Below are positions 62,804-64,000 of a stretch of 64,000 nucleotides of DNA, piece after piece. The DNA is from an uncultured Mesonia sp. (GTDB taxonomy: Bacteria; Bacteroidota; Bacteroidia; Flavobacteriales; Flavobacteriaceae). Made by a program: the position numbers and the translations under genes. Numbering within the stretch: the stretch's first letter is position 1; each line of letters opens with the position of its first letter. Location: positions 310,001 through 374,000 of the forward strand of contig CANLVH010000001.1 in assembly GCA_947494545.1 (NCBI GenBank), written 5' to 3'. The notes beneath the pieces were generated by a model that ran no database searches, was not told where the DNA came from, and saw only the letters and a list, made by a program, of their open reading frames with translations.

Positions 62804-64000
62804 CTAATGCGCTTCCAGCCAATCTTGACCAACGCCAATTTCTACATCTAATGGGACTTCCAATTTAAAAGCATTTTCCATTTCGGTTTTGATTAGGGGT
62901 TTTAATTCTTCCAACTCGTCTTTGTGTACATCAAATACCAACTCATCGTGTACTTGCAACAACATTTTAGATTTATACTGCTTTTCGCTTAGTTTTTTCT
63001 GAATATTAATCATTGCCACTTTTATAATATCTGCGGCACTACCCTGTATTGGCGCGTTTACGGCGTTGCGCTCTGCCGCGCTTCGCACTACGTGGTTACG
63101 GGCAGTTATGTCTTTTAAGTAACGCCGTCTTCCCATAACGGTAGAAACATAACCGTGCTCACGCGCAAATTCTACCTGTTCGTGAATGTATTCGCGTAAT
63201 TTTGGATAGGTTTTATAATAGGTGTCAATTAATTCTTTTGCTTCTGCCCGGGATAAATCGGTTTGGTTGCTTAGACCAAAAGCAGAAACCCCATAAATAA
63301 TTCCAAAATTTACGGTTTTTGCATTGCTACGTTGTTCGCGCGTAACTTCTTCCATAGGAACGTCAAAAACTTTAGCCGCGGTAGAAGCGTGAATGTCTTC
63401 GCCATCTTTAAAAGCTTTTATCATTGTATCTTCTTTACTTAAAGCGGCAATAATGCGCAATTCTATTTGCGAATAATCTGCGGCAAGCAACACATAATTT
63501 TCATCGCGCGGTACAAAAGCTTTACGGACTTGTCTGCCGCGCTCAGTACGAATTGGGATGTTTTGCAAATTAGGATTGTTAGAGCTCAACCTTCCCGTGG
63601 CGGCTACGGTTTGCATATATTGTGTGTGCACGCGCCCGGTTTTTTCTTCTATTACTTCCGGCAAGGCATCTATATACGTATTTTTAAGTTTTACCAAACC
63701 GCGCCATTGCAAAACGTCTGCAACAATTTGATGCTCGCCGGCCAAATCTGATAATACATCTTCTGCGGTAGAAAATTGCCCCGTACGGGTTTTCTTGGGT
63801 TTTTCTACCAATTGCATTTTACCAAATAAAATCTCGCCCAGTTGCTTTGGCGAACCTATATTAAATTCTTCTTTTGTTTCTTGGTAAATGGTTTTTTCAA
63901 GTTCTGCAATGTCTTTGGTAAGCGCATTGGAGAGTTCTTTTAAAAAATCGCGGTCTATGCGAATGCCCTCCAATTCCATTTCTGCCAAAACGCGTAGCAA
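62804..64000 (-). CDS. polA: DNA polymerase I, C-terminal part (5' end outside window)
   Basis: 398 visible residues covering the polymerase domain. Motif A region DYSQIELRII, the O-helix motif RSNAKTVNFGIIYGVS, and motif C LLQVHDELVFDV are present; the end is VGQDWLEAH. It fills gaps in replication and repair. The N-terminal 5' nuclease and the 3'-5' exonuclease part, if present, lie beyond base 64000. Identification is secure. Confidence 0.95.
   Translation of the reverse strand: MLRVLAEMELEGIRIDRDFLKELSNALTKDIAELEKTIYQETKEEFNIGSPKQLGEILFGKMQLVEKPKKTRTGQFSTAEDVLSDLAGEHQIVADVLQWRGLVKLKNTYIDALPEVIEEKTGRVHTQYMQTVAATGRLSSNNPNLQNIPIRTERGRQVRKAFVPRDENYVLLAADYSQIELRIIAALSKEDTMIKAFKDGEDIHASTAAKVFDVPMEEVTREQRSNAKTVNFGIIYGVSAFGLSNQTDLSRAEAKELIDTYYKTYPKLREYIHEQVEFAREHGYVSTVMGRRRYLKDITARNHVVRSAAERNAVNAPIQGSAADIIKVAMINIQKKLSEKQYKSKMLLQVHDELVFDVHKDELEELKPLIKTEMENAFKLEVPLDVEIGVGQDWLEAH

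Overview
The window looks like chromosomal DNA of a member of the Flavobacteriaceae (Bacteroidota). It is AT-rich (roughly 35-38 % GC by eye) and has almost no Shine-Dalgarno sequences. Several upstream regions carry the Bacteroidota -7 element TAnnTTTG, and one has a full -33 TTG with 19-base spacing. The gene families are typical of the group: DUF6252 lipoproteins, DUF2480, DUF3078, DUF5686 with a carboxypeptidase-like domain, sucA/sucB, and a SUF operon ending in a DUF59 gene. Most of the window is ordinary core genome.

Layout. 1-2471 (minus strand): an alternating array of three DUF6252-type lipoproteins and two 3'-truncated alpha/beta-hydrolase genes. 2779-11904 (plus): sufA, a stop-interrupted four-helix-bundle gene, sufB, a lipoprotein, sufC, sufD, sufS, a META-like lipoprotein, sufE, a SufT-like DUF59 gene, DUF2480 and DUF3078. 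12096-18702 (minus): TetR regulator, TolC-like channel, adaptor and RND pump. 18838-24078 (plus): polyprenyl synthase and the 2-oxoglutarate dehydrogenase E1 and E2 genes. 24205-26661: a retropepsin-like protein divergent from tatD and asparaginase, then tRNA-Ser(GGA). 26739-29927 (plus): ExbB, a four-helix membrane protein, two ExbD, and an outer-membrane barrel. 30077-38378: aspS, a ClC channel, a cold-shock gene, a stop-interrupted secreted protein on the minus strand, a zinc-ribbon protein, an M28 peptidase and an SDR-like protein. 38446-42756: M13 peptidase, NTF2-like protein, lipoprotein, and a divergent threonine-dehydrogenase-like epimerase. 43101-44655: a noticeably AT-rich glycosyltransferase/membrane-protein pair, followed by about 800 bases of word-like low-complexity DNA. 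45472-50049 (minus): asnS, rluA-type pseudouridine synthase, rpoN and a PAP2-like protein. 50178-56915 (minus): envelope proteins, an MMPL/RND-type transporter and a DUF5686 protein. 56999-61247 (minus): rplM, rpsI, rpsB, tsf, pyrH and frr, with clear promoters and terminators. 61879-64000 (minus): two small unknown genes and the 3' part of polA.

The coding content is mostly conventional. The unusual signals are at other scales. The lipoprotein/hydrolase array is mosaic. Two genes are broken by one in-frame stop, with the rest of the frame still open. The 10-mer TTCCGTAAAG occurs at least 18 times on both strands. A 120-150 base intergenic repeat with a conserved hairpin lies in two distant places. 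A family of C-poor, word-like tracts follows stop codons. No complete new defence, secretion or mobile system is visible, and I saw no transposase, integrase, reverse transcriptase or CRISPR array.
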